Source: an uncultured Rivibacter sp.
Lineage (GTDB): Bacteria > Pseudomonadota > Gammaproteobacteria > Burkholderiales > Burkholderiaceae
Assembly: GCA_946480925.1 (NCBI GenBank)
Contig: CAMLLU010000007.1
Coordinates: forward strand, 62,001 to 126,000
Direction of reading: 5' to 3'
Length of the DNA: 64,000 bases
A program made the translations under genes and the position numbers. How positions within the stretch are numbered: position 1 is the first letter of the stretch; each line of letters starts with the position of its first letter. The notes beneath the pieces were generated by a model. It saw only the letters and a program-made list of their open reading frames with translations, was not told the DNA's origin and ran no database searches. This document shows, piece by piece, positions 51,789 through 62,294 of the stretch.

Positions 51789-53483
51789 ATGAACCACACC
51801 ACCGTTGATCCTTCGTCTCCCGGCAGCGCCCGCAAGCGTTGGCTTTCGCGCAAGCCCGTGCGCCATGCGCTGGTGCTGCTGGCCTTGGCCGCGTTGGGCG
51901 CAGGCGGCTGGTGGGGCTGGCAGAAGGCCTACGGCGGCAAGAGCGCGCGCGACCAGTACGTGCTGGCCACCGTGCAGCGCGGCGACATCGAAGACCTGGT
52001 CAGCGCCACAGGCACCGTGCAGCCGCGCGACTACGTGGACGTGGGCGCGCAGGTGTCGGGCCAGTTGAAGAAGATCCACGTGGAGGTGGGCAGCGTGGTC
52101 AACACCGGCGACCTGCTGGCCGAGATCGACGCCACCGTGCTGTCGGCCAACGTGGATGCGCGCCGCGCCTCGCTGCGCAACCTGCAGGCCACGATGAAGG
52201 ACAAGGAAGCGCAGCTCGCGCTCGCGCAGCTGCAGCACCAGCGCCAGAAGAACCTGATGGCCGAGGACGCCACCACCACCGAGGCGCTGCAGCAGGCCGA
52301 AGCCACGCTGCGCTCGGCGCGTGCGCAGATCGACGCGCTGAAGGCGCAGATCGACCAAGCCGACTCGTCGCTGCGCGCCGACGAGGCCAACCTCAACTAC
52401 ACCAAGATCTACGCGCCGATGAGCGGCACGGTGGTTTCCATCACCGCGCGCCAGGGGCAGACGCTCAACACCAACCAGGCCGCGCCCACCATCCTGCGCA
52501 TCGCCGACCTTTCGACGATGACGGTGCAGACGCAGGTCTCCGAAGCAGACGTAGGGAAGCTGCGGCAGGACATGGACGTGTACTTCACCACGCTGGGCAG
52601 CCAGGGCCGGCGCTGGAACGGCAGGCTGCGCAAGGTGGAGCCCACGCCCACGGTCACCAACAACGTGGTGCTCTACAACGCGCTGTTCGACGTGCCCAAT
52701 GACAACCGCACGCTGATGACGCAGATGACCGCGCAGGTGTTCTTCGTGGCGGCCCGCGCGCAGGACACGCTGCTGATTCCCGCGTCGGCGCTGTCGAACA
52801 CCGGTGGCCGTGGCGACCGCCCGCGGCGCGAACGCGGCGGCAACGGTGAACCGCGCAACGACGCCGCTTCGCCCGCGGCACCGGCTTCTGCCGTGGTGCC
52901 GGTGGTGGCTGCCGCCAGCGCCGCGGCGCCTGCACGCGCGGCCTCGCGCGAGCGCCGCGAAGGGCGTCCGCCGGCTGATGGGCAAGGCAGCGAGCGCCCG
53001 CGTGCACCGGCTGACGCCGCCAGCGGCCCGCGCCGCTTTGCGGGTGCCGATGGCGAGTTCTCCGAAGAGCGCCGCCGCGCATGGATGCAGCGCCGTGCCG
53101 AAGCCGGCGGCGCCGAAGCACCGCCGCGCCGCGCCAGTGACGCCAGCGGCGCGCGGCCGCCGCAACGTGCCGCCTCCGATGCAGCCGCCTCCAGCGGCCT
53201 GCCCACCGCCGGGCGCACGGCCTTCCGCCCACGCCGAGCCACCGCGAAGGTGATCGATGCCGACGGCCAGGTCGAAGAGCGCCAGATCGAGATCGGCGTG
53301 AGCAACCGCGTGCAGGTGCAGGTGCTTTCGGGCCTGGAAGAAGGCGACCAGGTGGTGGCTGGCGTGCGCGTGCCGGCTGCGGCGCAGAACCAGCAGCAGC
53401 GGCGCCAGCAGCAAGGCGGCGGCCTGCAGCAAGGCGCAGGTGGCGGCATGCCACCCCCGCCCGGCGGATTCGGGGGCCGCTGA
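51789..53483 (+). CDS. macA: MacA-like periplasmic adaptor with a long low-complexity insert
   Basis: A 564-residue membrane fusion protein, far longer than the usual 370-400. The anchor helix is [18 protein letters not shown]. Lipoyl halves ([20 protein letters not shown] and [19 protein letters not shown]) flank a coiled-coil hairpin (about residues 110-205), then the beta-barrel ([15 protein letters not shown]). After LLIPASALS near 333 comes a 145-residue Arg/Ala/Pro-rich insert (about 338-482) before the final [17 protein letters not shown] domain. The adaptor links MacB to an outer membrane channel. The stop overlaps macB by one base (TGATG). Confidence 0.88.
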   Translation: MNHTTVDPSSPGSARKRWLSRKPVRHALVLLALAALGAGGWWGWQKAYGGKSARDQYVLATVQRGDIEDLVSATGTVQPRDYVDVGAQVSGQLKKIHVEVGSVVNTGDLLAEIDATVLSANVDARRASLRNLQATMKDKEAQLALAQLQHQRQKNLMAEDATTTEALQQAEATLRSARAQIDALKAQIDQADSSLRADEANLNYTKIYAPMSGTVVSITARQGQTLNTNQAAPTILRIADLSTMTVQTQVSEADVGKLRQDMDVYFTTLGSQGRRWNGRLRKVEPTPTVTNNVVLYNALFDVPNDNRTLMTQMTAQVFFVAARAQDTLLIPASALSNTGGRGDRPRRERGGNGEPRNDAASPAAPASAVVPVVAAASAAAPARAASRERREGRPPADGQGSERPRAPADAASGPRRFAGADGEFSEERRRAWMQRRAEAGGAEAPPRRASDASGARPPQRAASDAAASSGLPTAGRTAFRPRRATAKVIDADGQVEERQIEIGVSNRVQVQVLSGLEEGDQVVAGVRVPAAAQNQQQRRQQQGGGLQQGAGGGMPPPPGGFGGR

Positions 53484-55489
53484 TGCAGCGCGACCCGGCG
53501 CCCGCGCTGGTGGCGAGCGGGGCAACGGCCGATGCCGGAGTCCCGCTCATCGAGCTGCGTGGCATCACCAAGACCTACCGCACCGGCGAGCTCGCGGTCG
53601 AGGTGCTGCACGGCATCGACCTCGCGATCCACCCCGGCGAGTTCGTCGCGATCATGGGCGCCTCGGGCTCGGGCAAGTCCACGCTGATGAACATCCTCGG
53701 CTGCCTGGACCGCCCCACCACCGGCAGCTACCGCTTCATGGGCCGCGACGTCTCGCATCTCTCGCGTGACGAGCTGGCGCAGCTGCGGCGCGAGGACTTC
53801 GGCTTCATCTTCCAGAGCTACCACCTCATTCCCACGGCCAACGCCACCGAGAACGTCGAGGTGCCGGCCATGTATTCGGGCCTGGCCACCGAAGCACGGC
53901 GCGCTCGTGCGCAGGAGCTGCTCACCGAGCTGGGCCTGGGCGAGCGGCTCGAGCACCGGCCGAACCAGCTCTCGGGCGGGCAGCAGCAGCGCGTGTCCAT
54001 CGCCCGTGCGCTGATGAACGGCGGGCGCATCATCCTGGCCGACGAGCCCACCGGCGCGCTGGACAGCAAGAGCGGGGCCGACGTGATGCGCATGCTCTCG
54101 GAGCTGTCGGCGCGCGGGCACACGGTGATCCTCATCACGCATGCCCGCGAAGTGGCCCAACACGCGCACCGCCAGATCGAGATCAAGGACGGCCACATCG
54201 TTTCGGACACCGGCCGCGAGGCGCCGGTCGAGTCGCCGCTGCATCCACGCGAGAAGGCCGACTTCAAGCCGGCCTTCTCCAGCGACGGCGGCTCGCACGT
54301 GGCCGACGTGCTGGAAGCCGCACGCACCGCGCTGCGGGCCCTGCGCGCCAACATCTTCCGCTCGGTGCTCACGCTGCTGGGCATCGTGATCGGCGTGGGC
54401 TCGGTGATCGCCATGCTGGCCATCGGCGACGGTGCCAAGCAGGCGGTGATCGACCGTATCAGCGCCATGGGCACCAACCTCATGCTGGTGCGCCCCGGCG
54501 CGCCCAACCAGCGTGGCTTCAACAGCACCGCCACGCTGGTGGTGGGCGACGTCGACGCCATCGACACGCTGCCCAACGTGCTGGGCGCCATACCCGAGCA
54601 GAACAGCAGCGTCACGCTGCGCTATGGCGGCTCGGACTACAGCAGCAGCATCAACGGCACCTCGGCGAAGTTCCCGCAGGTGCGGCAGTGGCCGGTGGCG
54701 CAGGGCACCTTCTTCACCGAGGAAGACTCGGCCACCTACGCCACCGTCGCCGTGCTCGGCCAGACGGTGGCCAATGCACTGTTCCCCAATGGCGAGAGCC
54801 CGCTGGGCAGGCACATCCTCGTCAACAACATCATCTTCCAGGTGATCGGCGTGATGGCCGAACGCGGCGCCTCGCCGATGGGCAGCGACCAGGACGACGT
54901 GGTGTTCGTGCCCTATGCCACCAGCAGCCTGCGCCTTTCGGGCCAGCGCTTCCTGCGCAACGTGACGGTGGCGGTGCAGGACGTGGCCCGCATCGACGAC
55001 ACGCAGTCCGCGGTGGAGGCGCTGCTGCTCGAACGGCACGGCGTGGTGGACTTCCAGATCCGCAATATGGCCTCGCTGATCGAAAGCACCGAGGCGACGC
55101 AGAACACCATGACCATCCTGCTCGGCTCCATCGCGGCGATCTCGCTGCTGGTGGGCGGCATCGGGGTGATGAACATCATGCTGGTCTCGGTGACCGAGCG
55201 CACCCGCGAGATCGGCATCCGCATGGCCACCGGCGCGCGCGAGCGGAACATCATGCAGCAGTTCCTCATCGAGGCGGTGGTGGTGTCGGCGCTGGGCGGT
55301 GCCATCGGCGTGGTGGGCGGGCTCGCCGCAGCCGCGGTGATCGGCGCGTTCGGCACGCCCATCCAGTATTCGCTCGCGCCGGTGGTGCTGGCCTTCGGCT
55401 GCGCCTTCGCCACCGGCCTCGTGTTCGGCTTCCTGCCGGCGCGCAAGGCCGCGCAGCTCGACCCCGTGGTGGCCCTGAGTTCCGAATGA
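53483..55489 (+). CDS. macB: MacB-like ABC transporter (ATPase fused to permease)
   Basis: A 668-residue type VII ABC transporter. The N-terminal ATPase (about residues 20-250) has Walker [10 protein letters not shown], signature [15 protein letters not shown] and Walker [14 protein letters not shown]. The permease part has four helices: one near 290 ([20 protein letters not shown]), a large periplasmic domain, then three near 540-660 including [25 protein letters not shown]. MacAB-TolC systems export macrolides, peptides, or siderophores depending on the species; no substrate can be read. Coupled to macA and to the channel gene by base overlaps. Confidence 0.93.
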   Translation: MQRDPAPALVASGATADAGVPLIELRGITKTYRTGELAVEVLHGIDLAIHPGEFVAIMGASGSGKSTLMNILGCLDRPTTGSYRFMGRDVSHLSRDELAQLRREDFGFIFQSYHLIPTANATENVEVPAMYSGLATEARRARAQELLTELGLGERLEHRPNQLSGGQQQRVSIARALMNGGRIILADEPTGALDSKSGADVMRMLSELSARGHTVILITHAREVAQHAHRQIEIKDGHIVSDTGREAPVESPLHPREKADFKPAFSSDGGSHVADVLEAARTALRALRANIFRSVLTLLGIVIGVGSVIAMLAIGDGAKQAVIDRISAMGTNLMLVRPGAPNQRGFNSTATLVVGDVDAIDTLPNVLGAIPEQNSSVTLRYGGSDYSSSINGTSAKFPQVRQWPVAQGTFFTEEDSATYATVAVLGQTVANALFPNGESPLGRHILVNNIIFQVIGVMAERGASPMGSDQDDVVFVPYATSSLRLSGQRFLRNVTVAVQDVARIDDTQSAVEALLLERHGVVDFQIRNMASLIESTEATQNTMTILLGSIAAISLLVGGIGVMNIMLVSVTERTREIGIRMATGARERNIMQQFLIEAVVVSALGGAIGVVGGLAAAAVIGAFGTPIQYSLAPVVLAFGCAFATGLVFGFLPARKAAQLDPVVALSSE

Positions 55490-56940
55490 AGATGTCTCGC
55501 ATTCCCTTTCGCTCGTCGCTCGTGCAGGCTGCGGTGCTGGCTGCGGTGTTCACATTGGCCGGCTGCGCCCACCGCGTGGAGACCGGCCCGCGGCCCGAGC
55601 TGGCCATGCCCAGCGTGTGGGCCGAGCCCGCCGGCGCGGCCGATGCGCTGCAGCTGCAGTGGTGGCAGGGCTTCGGCTCGGCCGAGCTTGCGCAGTTGAT
55701 CGACGAAGCCCAGGCCGCGAGCCCTGATCTGCGCACCGCGGCCGAACGCGTGCGCCAGGCCGAGATCGCGGTGAACACGGCGGGCGCTTCGCTGTTCCCG
55801 TCGGTGGGCCTGACGGGCAGCACCGGCAAGCGGCGCAACGACGCGAGCGGCGTGCAGACCACGAGCAGCGAATCGACCAGCCTCTCGCTCGGCGTGAGCT
55901 ACGAGGTCGATCTGTGGGGCCGGCTCTCGGCCGGCAGGCAAGGCGCCGAAGCATCGCTGCGTGCCAGCCGCTACGACCTCGAGACCGCGCGCCTGTCGCT
56001 CACCACCGGCGTGGCCAACGCCTACTTCCAGGTGCTGGCCACGCGCGTGCGGCTCGCCGTGGCACGCGACAACCTGGCCACCGGCGAACGCGTGCTGCGC
56101 GTGGTCGAAGCCCGGCGGCGCAACGGCGTGGCTTCAGAGCTCGACGTGAGCCGCCAGCGCTCGACCGTGCTGTCGCTGCAGGCTGCATTGCTGCCGCTGG
56201 AAGTGCAGGAGCGCCAGACGCTTTCCGCACTGGCCTTGCTGCTGGGCCGGCCGCCGCAAGGCCCGGGTGGCGAGAGCATGGCCGTGGCGGCGAATGCGCT
56301 CGATGCGCTGACGGTGCCGCAGGTGTCTCCAGGCCTGCCCGCGCAGCTGCTCACGCGCCGGCCCGACCTCGCCAGTGCCGAAGCGCAGCTCGCAGCGGCC
56401 GATGCCGACGTGGCTGCCGCGCGCGCGGCGCTGCTGCCCGGCATCACGCTTTCAGGCTCGGGCGGGCTGGCCACGGCAGCACTGCTGTCGCTGTCGAACC
56501 CGACCAGCAGCGTGGGGCTCACGGCTTCGGTGGTGCAGACGCTGTTCGACGGCGGTCGCCTGCGCGGGCAAGTGCGCTTGAGCGAGTCGCAGCGCCGCGT
56601 GCTGATCGCGACCTACCGACAGGCGGTCTACACCGCGCTGAAGGAAGTGAACGATGCGCTGGGCAATGCCGAGCGCAACCGCAGGCAGGAAGAGGTGCAG
56701 CTCGCCGTGCGCGACGAGAACCAGCGCACTTTGCGCCTGGCCGAAACGCGCTACCGCGAAGGGGCCGACGACCTGCTCAGCGTGCTCGACGCGCAGCGCA
56801 GCCTGTTCTCGGCGCAGGACTCGCTGGCGCAGTTGCGCCTGGCGCGGCTGACCTCCGCGCTCGACCTCTTCAAGGCACTGGGCGGCGGCTGGCAGCTGCC
56901 TGAAGCAGCGGCCAGCACGCAGGCCAACGCGGCCCGCTGA
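55486..56940 (+). CDS. NodT-family outer membrane efflux lipoprotein
   Basis: A 484-residue TolC-like channel protein with a lipoprotein signal ([15 protein letters not shown], lipobox LAGC). The two outer-membrane-efflux repeats start near [19 protein letters not shown] and [19 protein letters not shown] and contain the usual long helical parts and strand segments ([27 protein letters not shown]). Its ATG overlaps the macB stop by four bases (ATGA), so adaptor, transporter and channel form a complete tripartite pump in one operon. The end is 242 bases from the next gene. Confidence 0.92.
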   Translation: MKMSRIPFRSSLVQAAVLAAVFTLAGCAHRVETGPRPELAMPSVWAEPAGAADALQLQWWQGFGSAELAQLIDEAQAASPDLRTAAERVRQAEIAVNTAGASLFPSVGLTGSTGKRRNDASGVQTTSSESTSLSLGVSYEVDLWGRLSAGRQGAEASLRASRYDLETARLSLTTGVANAYFQVLATRVRLAVARDNLATGERVLRVVEARRRNGVASELDVSRQRSTVLSLQAALLPLEVQERQTLSALALLLGRPPQGPGGESMAVAANALDALTVPQVSPGLPAQLLTRRPDLASAEAQLAAADADVAAARAALLPGITLSGSGGLATAALLSLSNPTSSVGLTASVVQTLFDGGRLRGQVRLSESQRRVLIATYRQAVYTALKEVNDALGNAERNRRQEEVQLAVRDENQRTLRLAETRYREGADDLLSVLDAQRSLFSAQDSLAQLRLARLTSALDLFKALGGGWQLPEAAASTQANAAR

Positions 56941-56965
56941 GGCCGCCAAGACCTACTGAGGCCCG

Positions 56966-57060
56966 CTCCGAACAGTCGTAGCGCGGCCGCGGCATGCGGC
57001 CCTGGCACCCCTGCTGTGGCGGCGTGCTGCGGCCGAGACCCCTTTCCGAACGTTCGTAGT
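56966..57060. repeat. Imperfect short direct repeat in the intergenic region
   Basis: TCCGAACAGTCGTAG near 56968-56982 and TCCGAACGTTCGTAG near 57045-57059 match at 13 of 15 positions, with GC-rich self-complementary DNA between. CGAACGTTCG (57047-57056) is itself a perfect palindrome. The repeats lie between the channel gene and the giant gene and could be a regulatory pair or part of a repeat family. Confidence 0.4.
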
Positions 57061-57182
57061 TGCCGCTGTGGCGGCTTGGGCGCACCTTTGCGGGCTTTGT
57101 GGCGGTTGTGTGACGCGCAAGTTCGGCTTGCGTGGTTCTTTCGGCGCATGACCGCGTGCCTCACCCACTTCGGAGTCGCCTC

Positions 57183-60100
57183 ATGTCCGTCGGTCTGGTC
57201 TCGAGCCCGCAAGCCCCCGTGTTTGTGCCCACCCGCCACCCCAGCCCCTCGGCCAGCCCCACTGGCGGGCCGGGCAGCGGGCCCGACGTGCAGGCACAGA
57301 TCGACGCAGCGCTGCGCGCGCAGATCGAGGCCGCCAAGGAAGCGCAGCGCAAGCTCGAAGAAGCCATCCGCGCGCAGCGCACCAACCAGGACAAGTCGAA
57401 GAACCAGCAGCTCGAAGCCGACGTGGCCGCGAAGACCCAGGCCGCGGCCGACCAATGGGCGGCACTGAAGGCCGACGTCAAGCAGCGGCTCGAAGCCGCA
57501 GCCCCCCAGGGGCGCGACAAGCTGCTGGGCGAGCTGAAGGCGGCGGACAAGGACGGCGAATACCAGAAGCTGGTGGACGCCGCGGCCAAGGAGCCGCCGG
57601 ACATCAAGATCGCTGCCACCAGGAATGCCGATGCGGATGCCGGCGCACGGCGCGTGGCCGGCGCTTACGCGTCGGGCGGCGATGCCGCGGCCGCCGCGCA
57701 ATTGCGCAAGGAGCTCGAAACCGCCAAGACGCCCGAGCAGCGGCGCGCGCTGATGAAGGCGGCCATGCCGGTGGCCGACCAGATCTCGCAGGACCTCGGC
57801 CTGAACTCGCGACGCATGCCCGGCGACTGGACCAAGGACGGCCATGAAAACGGCGGCGCCTACAGCACCGACACGCACAACGCCAACCCCATCGACACCG
57901 CCACGGAATACGACGACACGCTGAAGAACCTGTCGGCCAGCGTGGAGTTGACGGGGGACCAGGAGGTGGCGGTGCACGTGGCGCAGAAGCTGCTGCAGGT
58001 CATGCCCGGCGGCAACCAGGGCAACTCGAACGGCAACCTGCTCGGCCTGCTGGGCGACACGCTGCCCGAGTCCGCCACGCCGGGCAGGACGCCGCTGCTC
58101 ACCTCGGCCGTGGCCACCGTGCTCGTGCAGCCGGGGCAGGCCGGCCCGGCGGGCAGCGAACTGGCGCTCGACCTCGGCGAGCGCACGCGCGCCGCGAAGA
58201 TGCTCGATCCCACCCTCATGCCCACCGTGGTGGTGGAAGACGACGGCACCGTGTGGAACGACGTGTCGCAGAACCCGGATCTCTTCCTCACCGAGCAGCA
58301 GCGCAGCGAGATCGAGACGCGCACCAAGGGCTGGGACCCTGCCGAGGTGAACAAGGCAAAGACCGCGCAGGCCGTGCGCAACCTGCGAGGCCAGTACCAG
58401 GGCGTGGACCTTGACGAGGTGAACGAGGGCGATCGCTTCACTTTCGTGGACCCGGACAAGCCGGCGCAGGCGCCGCTGCATGCCGACGTGACGGGGGCGC
58501 TCGACCAGTCGAAGCAGGCCCATGCCGGCGACAGCCGCTATGCACAGGATCTCGACGGCTTCGTGCTGCGGCCGGAGTTCCGCCGCCTGAGCCCGGAGCA
58601 GCAGGTGGCTGCGGTGAAGGCCTACGACCGCACCGTCACGCAAGCGGGCAACGGCGGCAAGCCGTTGTCGGGTGAGCAGGAGAAGAAGCTGCAGGACCTC
58701 ATCACGTCGCCCGGCTACCACCAGGTGAACGACCGCGTGAAGGACCGCATCCTTGGCATGTTCGCCGAGTACGCAGGCACTGCGCCCGACAGGATCGACC
58801 GGCTGCAGCGGCTGGTCAATGACGCGGGCTTCACGGCGCTCGACGACGAGCGCAAGGAGTTCCAGGTGCTCGAGGGCTACCAGCACGACCCCGTGTTCGC
58901 CGCCACCGTGGACAAGCTGGTGGACCGCAAGGACCTTTCCGCGCAGGACCAGAAGATGGCGCTGGACCTCCTGCGCCAGGTGCAGCACGACCGGCAGCTC
59001 TACCGCAAGGGCGACGAAGACGAGCGCCGCCAGATCATGGACAGCGTCCATGACGCCGTGACCTCGCAGCGCTTCCGCGGCTTCAACCAGGCACAGCGCG
59101 AGGCCGCCATCAACTACCTCGTGAAGTACGGCGACGAGGAATACGCGCTTGAGAAAGGCGGCGTCGACCAAGCGCTCGACAAGGCCGCGAAGCTGAAGGA
59201 ACCGGCACCGGCCACCACCGGCCCGACCCCGACACCCACGGCGACGCCCACCCCAACCACCTCGCCGACTGCATCGGCCTCACCCACCACTGGCCCGACA
59301 TCACCCACGACAACCGACCCGAAAGACCCGAAGCCGCCGGTCACCACCCCCGGGCCCGACCAGGCCCGGGGCGACCTCGAGACCGCCTTGCAAGGAGCCG
59401 GCAACACCGCCGGCTCCGACGCCACCATCAACGACCCGCTGCGCCGCGTGGCCAAGGACGACCCGGCTACCTATGCCTACCTCAAGCTCACGCAGGACCA
59501 CAAGGACGACAGGGCCTACCTCGATGCGCTGAAGCAGGCGCTGCCCGGGTTCCGCCGCGACCACACGCAGCGCAAGGTGAAGGAGCTGGTGGACCAAGGC
59601 AAGCACGGCGAGGCGATGAAGCTGCTGAAGACCAACATGGACGCCGCCGCCGACCCCGCCGAGCGCACGCAGCTGTGGGAAGCGGCCGGCAAGCCGGTGT
59701 TCACGAAGACCTGCTTCGAGCAGCGCGTCAACGGCATCGTCAACGACGAGGACAACATCACCAAGCGGCAGGAGCTGCTCGGCAACCTCTTCAAGGAGGT
59801 GGGCGAGAACGCACCGCCCGAGGCGGCCAACGAGCTGCTCGACGTGTTGAAGGGCCACCTCGAGAAGGGCCGCGAGAACCCGGTGACGGCAGTGCTGCTG
59901 TCAGACCTCAGCATCAAGGGCCAGGCGTATTCAGGCCTGAGCGTGCTGGTCGATGGCGGTGCGGCGCTGGGCCGCGACCGCTCGGACGAATTCGCCGGGC
60001 TGCTGTTCAAGGAGATGGAGAAGTCCGCCGGCGACCGCAGCATCGACCCCAGCCTCAACCTCACGCTGACCACCGGCAACGGCGGGCTGTTCGAAGGCAT

Positions 60101-62084
60101 CAAGGACGCGGTGGGCAACCACGGCGCGACGCGCCTGTCGGCCGCGTTGCACGACCAGTTCAAGTCGCACAACGGCGGCAAGCCGGCCGAATGGGCCGAG
60201 CGTGCGCAGGACCACACGCGCACCTCGGTCCGCCAGGGGCTGGAAGAGCTCAAGCGGCAGAGCGGCGACGTGGTGAAGCAGTGGCAGGACGCGAACAGGA
60301 CCGCGCTGCGCTTCGTGCAGGACTTCGGCTCGGTGGACCCGGAGAAGGTGCAGCAGGACGTGCAGACCAAGCTGAACTTCGGCGGGTTCGACGGCAACGA
60401 CAGCCCGCTCAACCAGGCCGCCATCGTGGGTGCGCAGCAGGACCACGTCGAGAAGCTCGTCCGCGACTACCACCTGCCCGACGACGTGGCGCAGCAGCTG
60501 CGCACGCGCACCGACACCTGGATGAAGGACATGCGCGCCGAAGTCGACAAGGGCGACAGGATGTCCGACGAGAAGCTGCGCTCGCTGATCGACACCTACC
60601 GCCAGGACGTGAAGAATATCCTGGGCGACCGCGTGCCCGAAGGCGGCGACGTGATGGTGCAGCCCACCGACACGATGATCGCCAAGGTGCGCACCACGCT
60701 GCAGGCCGTGGGCACCGTGACCTCGACGCTGCGGCTCACGAAGAACTTCTACACCGTGACCGGCGAGACGGTGCTCAACACCTATGCGATGGTGGCCTTC
60801 AAGCGCGGCCTCTCGGACCCGCGGGCCTGGAACCCGGGCAGCAAGATCATCGGCAACGCGGCGCGGCTGCTCAATGCCGACAAGTCGCTGGTGAACGACA
60901 CGGTGAAGTACCTGCAGACCTTCCAGCAGAAGGCGCAGGCGCTGGCCGACCCGAAGACGGGGCTGCTCTCCGAGGCCGACATCAAGCAGCTGCAGCAGGA
61001 GTTCAAGAAAGGCATGCCCGACTACGGCAGCGGCGTGGACACCTCCGACGTGAACCACCCCAAGCACATGGCGGCGCGCTTCTTCCGCTTGCTGGGAGCG
61101 GCCTGCTTCATCGGCTCGAGCATCAACAACGGCGTCAACGCGTCCAACGAGAAGGGCACCACGAGCAGCGATCTCTTCGCGCTGTTCTTCGGCGCGGGTG
61201 CCGCGACCGACCTGTACCGCGGCATCAAGGGCGTGTCGTTCAGCGACCAGGGCAAGCTGGTCGACTTCATCAAGGACCAGCCGAAGTTCGGCGCCTACCT
61301 CGAACGCACGGCCGGGCAGGGTGCGGTGGGCAACCTGGTGAAGACCTTCAAGGACGGCGGCGTGGGCAGCCTGCTCGCGGTGGCCGACATGATGTGGGCC
61401 CATGAAGACTTCGCCGGCGAGCCCATCTGGGCCAGCGACAGGTCGGCCAAGGGCGACTGGCGCGCCGGCCTGCTGACCACCGGCGTGGTGGCCGGCGACC
61501 TGATCGACCTGGGCGCGATGGCGCTGCGCACGCAGGTCGGCCGCATGGCGCTCACCGGCGCGCTGTCGCTCTTCGGTGCCGAGGCGCTGGCGGTGGGCGC
61601 GCAGGCGTGGATCCCGGTGGTGGGCTGGGTCGGGGCGGGCGTCACGGCCGTGTTCCTGGGCGCGCGCTTCGCCTACGGCGTGGCCGATGCGAAGAACCAG
61701 TTCGAATACGGCGACCAGGACAACCAGCGCTACGTCGACATGGCCCGCGCGCTGGGCTTCTCGGACCCGCAGCTCAAGCAACTGCTCAACAACAACGGCG
61801 GCGACTCGACCTGGAAGATCGACTCGTTCTTCACCGAAGGCGGCGTGAGCCCCATGCACGTGATGAACGCGCTGTTCGACCACAACGACGTGCCGCAGCA
61901 GCAGCGCCTGCAATACCTCATGTCATTGGGCGAGCACGACATCGAGAAGCTGGTCAAGCAGACGCACGGCATCCTCGACCACGACATGGGCGACGACGGG
62001 AAGATCGACGCGGGCGACTGCGAAAAGATGGAGGCCTGGATGCGCGACAACGCGCTGTGGAAGCCGGCCTATCTGGGCGCTTGA
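57183..62084 (+). CDS. Giant 1633-residue protein of unknown function
   Basis: I do not recognise this protein. It has no signal peptide. After a Ser/Pro/Gly-rich start (about residues 1-32) comes a charged coiled-coil-like stretch (about 35-130, DAALRAQIEAAKEAQRKLEE). A long soluble helical region with repeats of the type FRRLSPEQQVAAVKAYD follows, then a Pro/Thr-rich linker at about 674-728 and a second helical region (about 730-1280). The C-terminal quarter has hydrophobic segments (ALSLFGAEALAVGAQAWIPV, WVGAGVTAVFLGA), and near 1600 an EF-hand-like calcium loop DMGDDGKIDAGD. Coding bias is strong across the whole length. This layout recalls large secreted effectors or toxins, but that is speculation. 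It sits alone between the efflux operon and a siderophore receptor. Confidence 0.85.
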   Translation: MSVGLVSSPQAPVFVPTRHPSPSASPTGGPGSGPDVQAQIDAALRAQIEAAKEAQRKLEEAIRAQRTNQDKSKNQQLEADVAAKTQAAADQWAALKADVKQRLEAAAPQGRDKLLGELKAADKDGEYQKLVDAAAKEPPDIKIAATRNADADAGARRVAGAYASGGDAAAAAQLRKELETAKTPEQRRALMKAAMPVADQISQDLGLNSRRMPGDWTKDGHENGGAYSTDTHNANPIDTATEYDDTLKNLSASVELTGDQEVAVHVAQKLLQVMPGGNQGNSNGNLLGLLGDTLPESATPGRTPLLTSAVATVLVQPGQAGPAGSELALDLGERTRAAKMLDPTLMPTVVVEDDGTVWNDVSQNPDLFLTEQQRSEIETRTKGWDPAEVNKAKTAQAVRNLRGQYQGVDLDEVNEGDRFTFVDPDKPAQAPLHADVTGALDQSKQAHAGDSRYAQDLDGFVLRPEFRRLSPEQQVAAVKAYDRTVTQAGNGGKPLSGEQEKKLQDLITSPGYHQVNDRVKDRILGMFAEYAGTAPDRIDRLQRLVNDAGFTALDDERKEFQVLEGYQHDPVFAATVDKLVDRKDLSAQDQKMALDLLRQVQHDRQLYRKGDEDERRQIMDSVHDAVTSQRFRGFNQAQREAAINYLVKYGDEEYALEKGGVDQALDKAAKLKEPAPATTGPTPTPTATPTPTTSPTASASPTTGPTSPTTTDPKDPKPPVTTPGPDQARGDLETALQGAGNTAGSDATINDPLRRVAKDDPATYAYLKLTQDHKDDRAYLDALKQALPGFRRDHTQRKVKELVDQGKHGEAMKLLKTNMDAAADPAERTQLWEAAGKPVFTKTCFEQRVNGIVNDEDNITKRQELLGNLFKEVGENAPPEAANELLDVLKGHLEKGRENPVTAVLLSDLSIKGQAYSGLSVLVDGGAALGRDRSDEFAGLLFKEMEKSAGDRSIDPSLNLTLTTGNGGLFEGIKDAVGNHGATRLSAALHDQFKSHNGGKPAEWAERAQDHTRTSVRQGLEELKRQSGDVVKQWQDANRTALRFVQDFGSVDPEKVQQDVQTKLNFGGFDGNDSPLNQAAIVGAQQDHVEKLVRDYHLPDDVAQQLRTRTDTWMKDMRAEVDKGDRMSDEKLRSLIDTYRQDVKNILGDRVPEGGDVMVQPTDTMIAKVRTTLQAVGTVTSTLRLTKNFYTVTGETVLNTYAMVAFKRGLSDPRAWNPGSKIIGNAARLLNADKSLVNDTVKYLQTFQQKAQALADPKTGLLSEADIKQLQQEFKKGMPDYGSGVDTSDVNHPKHMAARFFRLLGAACFIGSSINNGVNASNEKGTTSSDLFALFFGAGAATDLYRGIKGVSFSDQGKLVDFIKDQPKFGAYLERTAGQGAVGNLVKTFKDGGVGSLLAVADMMWAHEDFAGEPIWASDRSAKGDWRAGLLTTGVVAGDLIDLGAMALRTQVGRMALTGALSLFGAEALAVGAQAWIPVVGWVGAGVTAVFLGARFAYGVADAKNQFEYGDQDNQRYVDMARALGFSDPQLKQLLNNNGGDSTWKIDSFFTEGGVSPMHVMNALFDHNDVPQQQRLQYLMSLGEHDIEKLVKQTHGILDHDMGDDGKIDAGDCEKMEAWMRDNALWKPAYLGA

Positions 62085-62128
62085 ACGGCCCCTGCACGGG
62101 CGGACGCTGCAGCGCGCGTTCACAATTC

Positions 62129-62159
62129 TTGACACAAGTTAATGCGAATTATTATCATT
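62129..62159 (+). promoter_or_regulatory. Fur-box promoter of the siderophore receptor
   Basis: TTGACA (62129-62134) is a perfect -35 box; TTATCA at 62152-62157 (17-base spacing) or TATTAT at 62150-62155 can serve as -10. A 7-1-7 Fur site TGCGAAT-T-ATTATCA (62143-62157) covers the -10 region. Binding would block RNA polymerase when iron is plentiful. Confidence 0.8.
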
Positions 62160-62294
62160 GCCGGCTGTCGCATGTGGTGGCTCCCGGCCGCTGCATAGCC
62201 ACCAGCCAGCCATCTGCCTCCAGTGCGTGTCGTTTCTCCGACCGGCCTGCAGAACGCCAGCCGAGACAGGAAACGCACACACCTGGAGTGAGAG

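Noticed and set aside
57100..57160. Possible hrp-type promoter box (TTCG repeats) upstream of the giant gene
   Set aside because: The two TTCGG copies are 13 bases apart, whereas the known boxes need 15 or 16, and no secretion genes are near.
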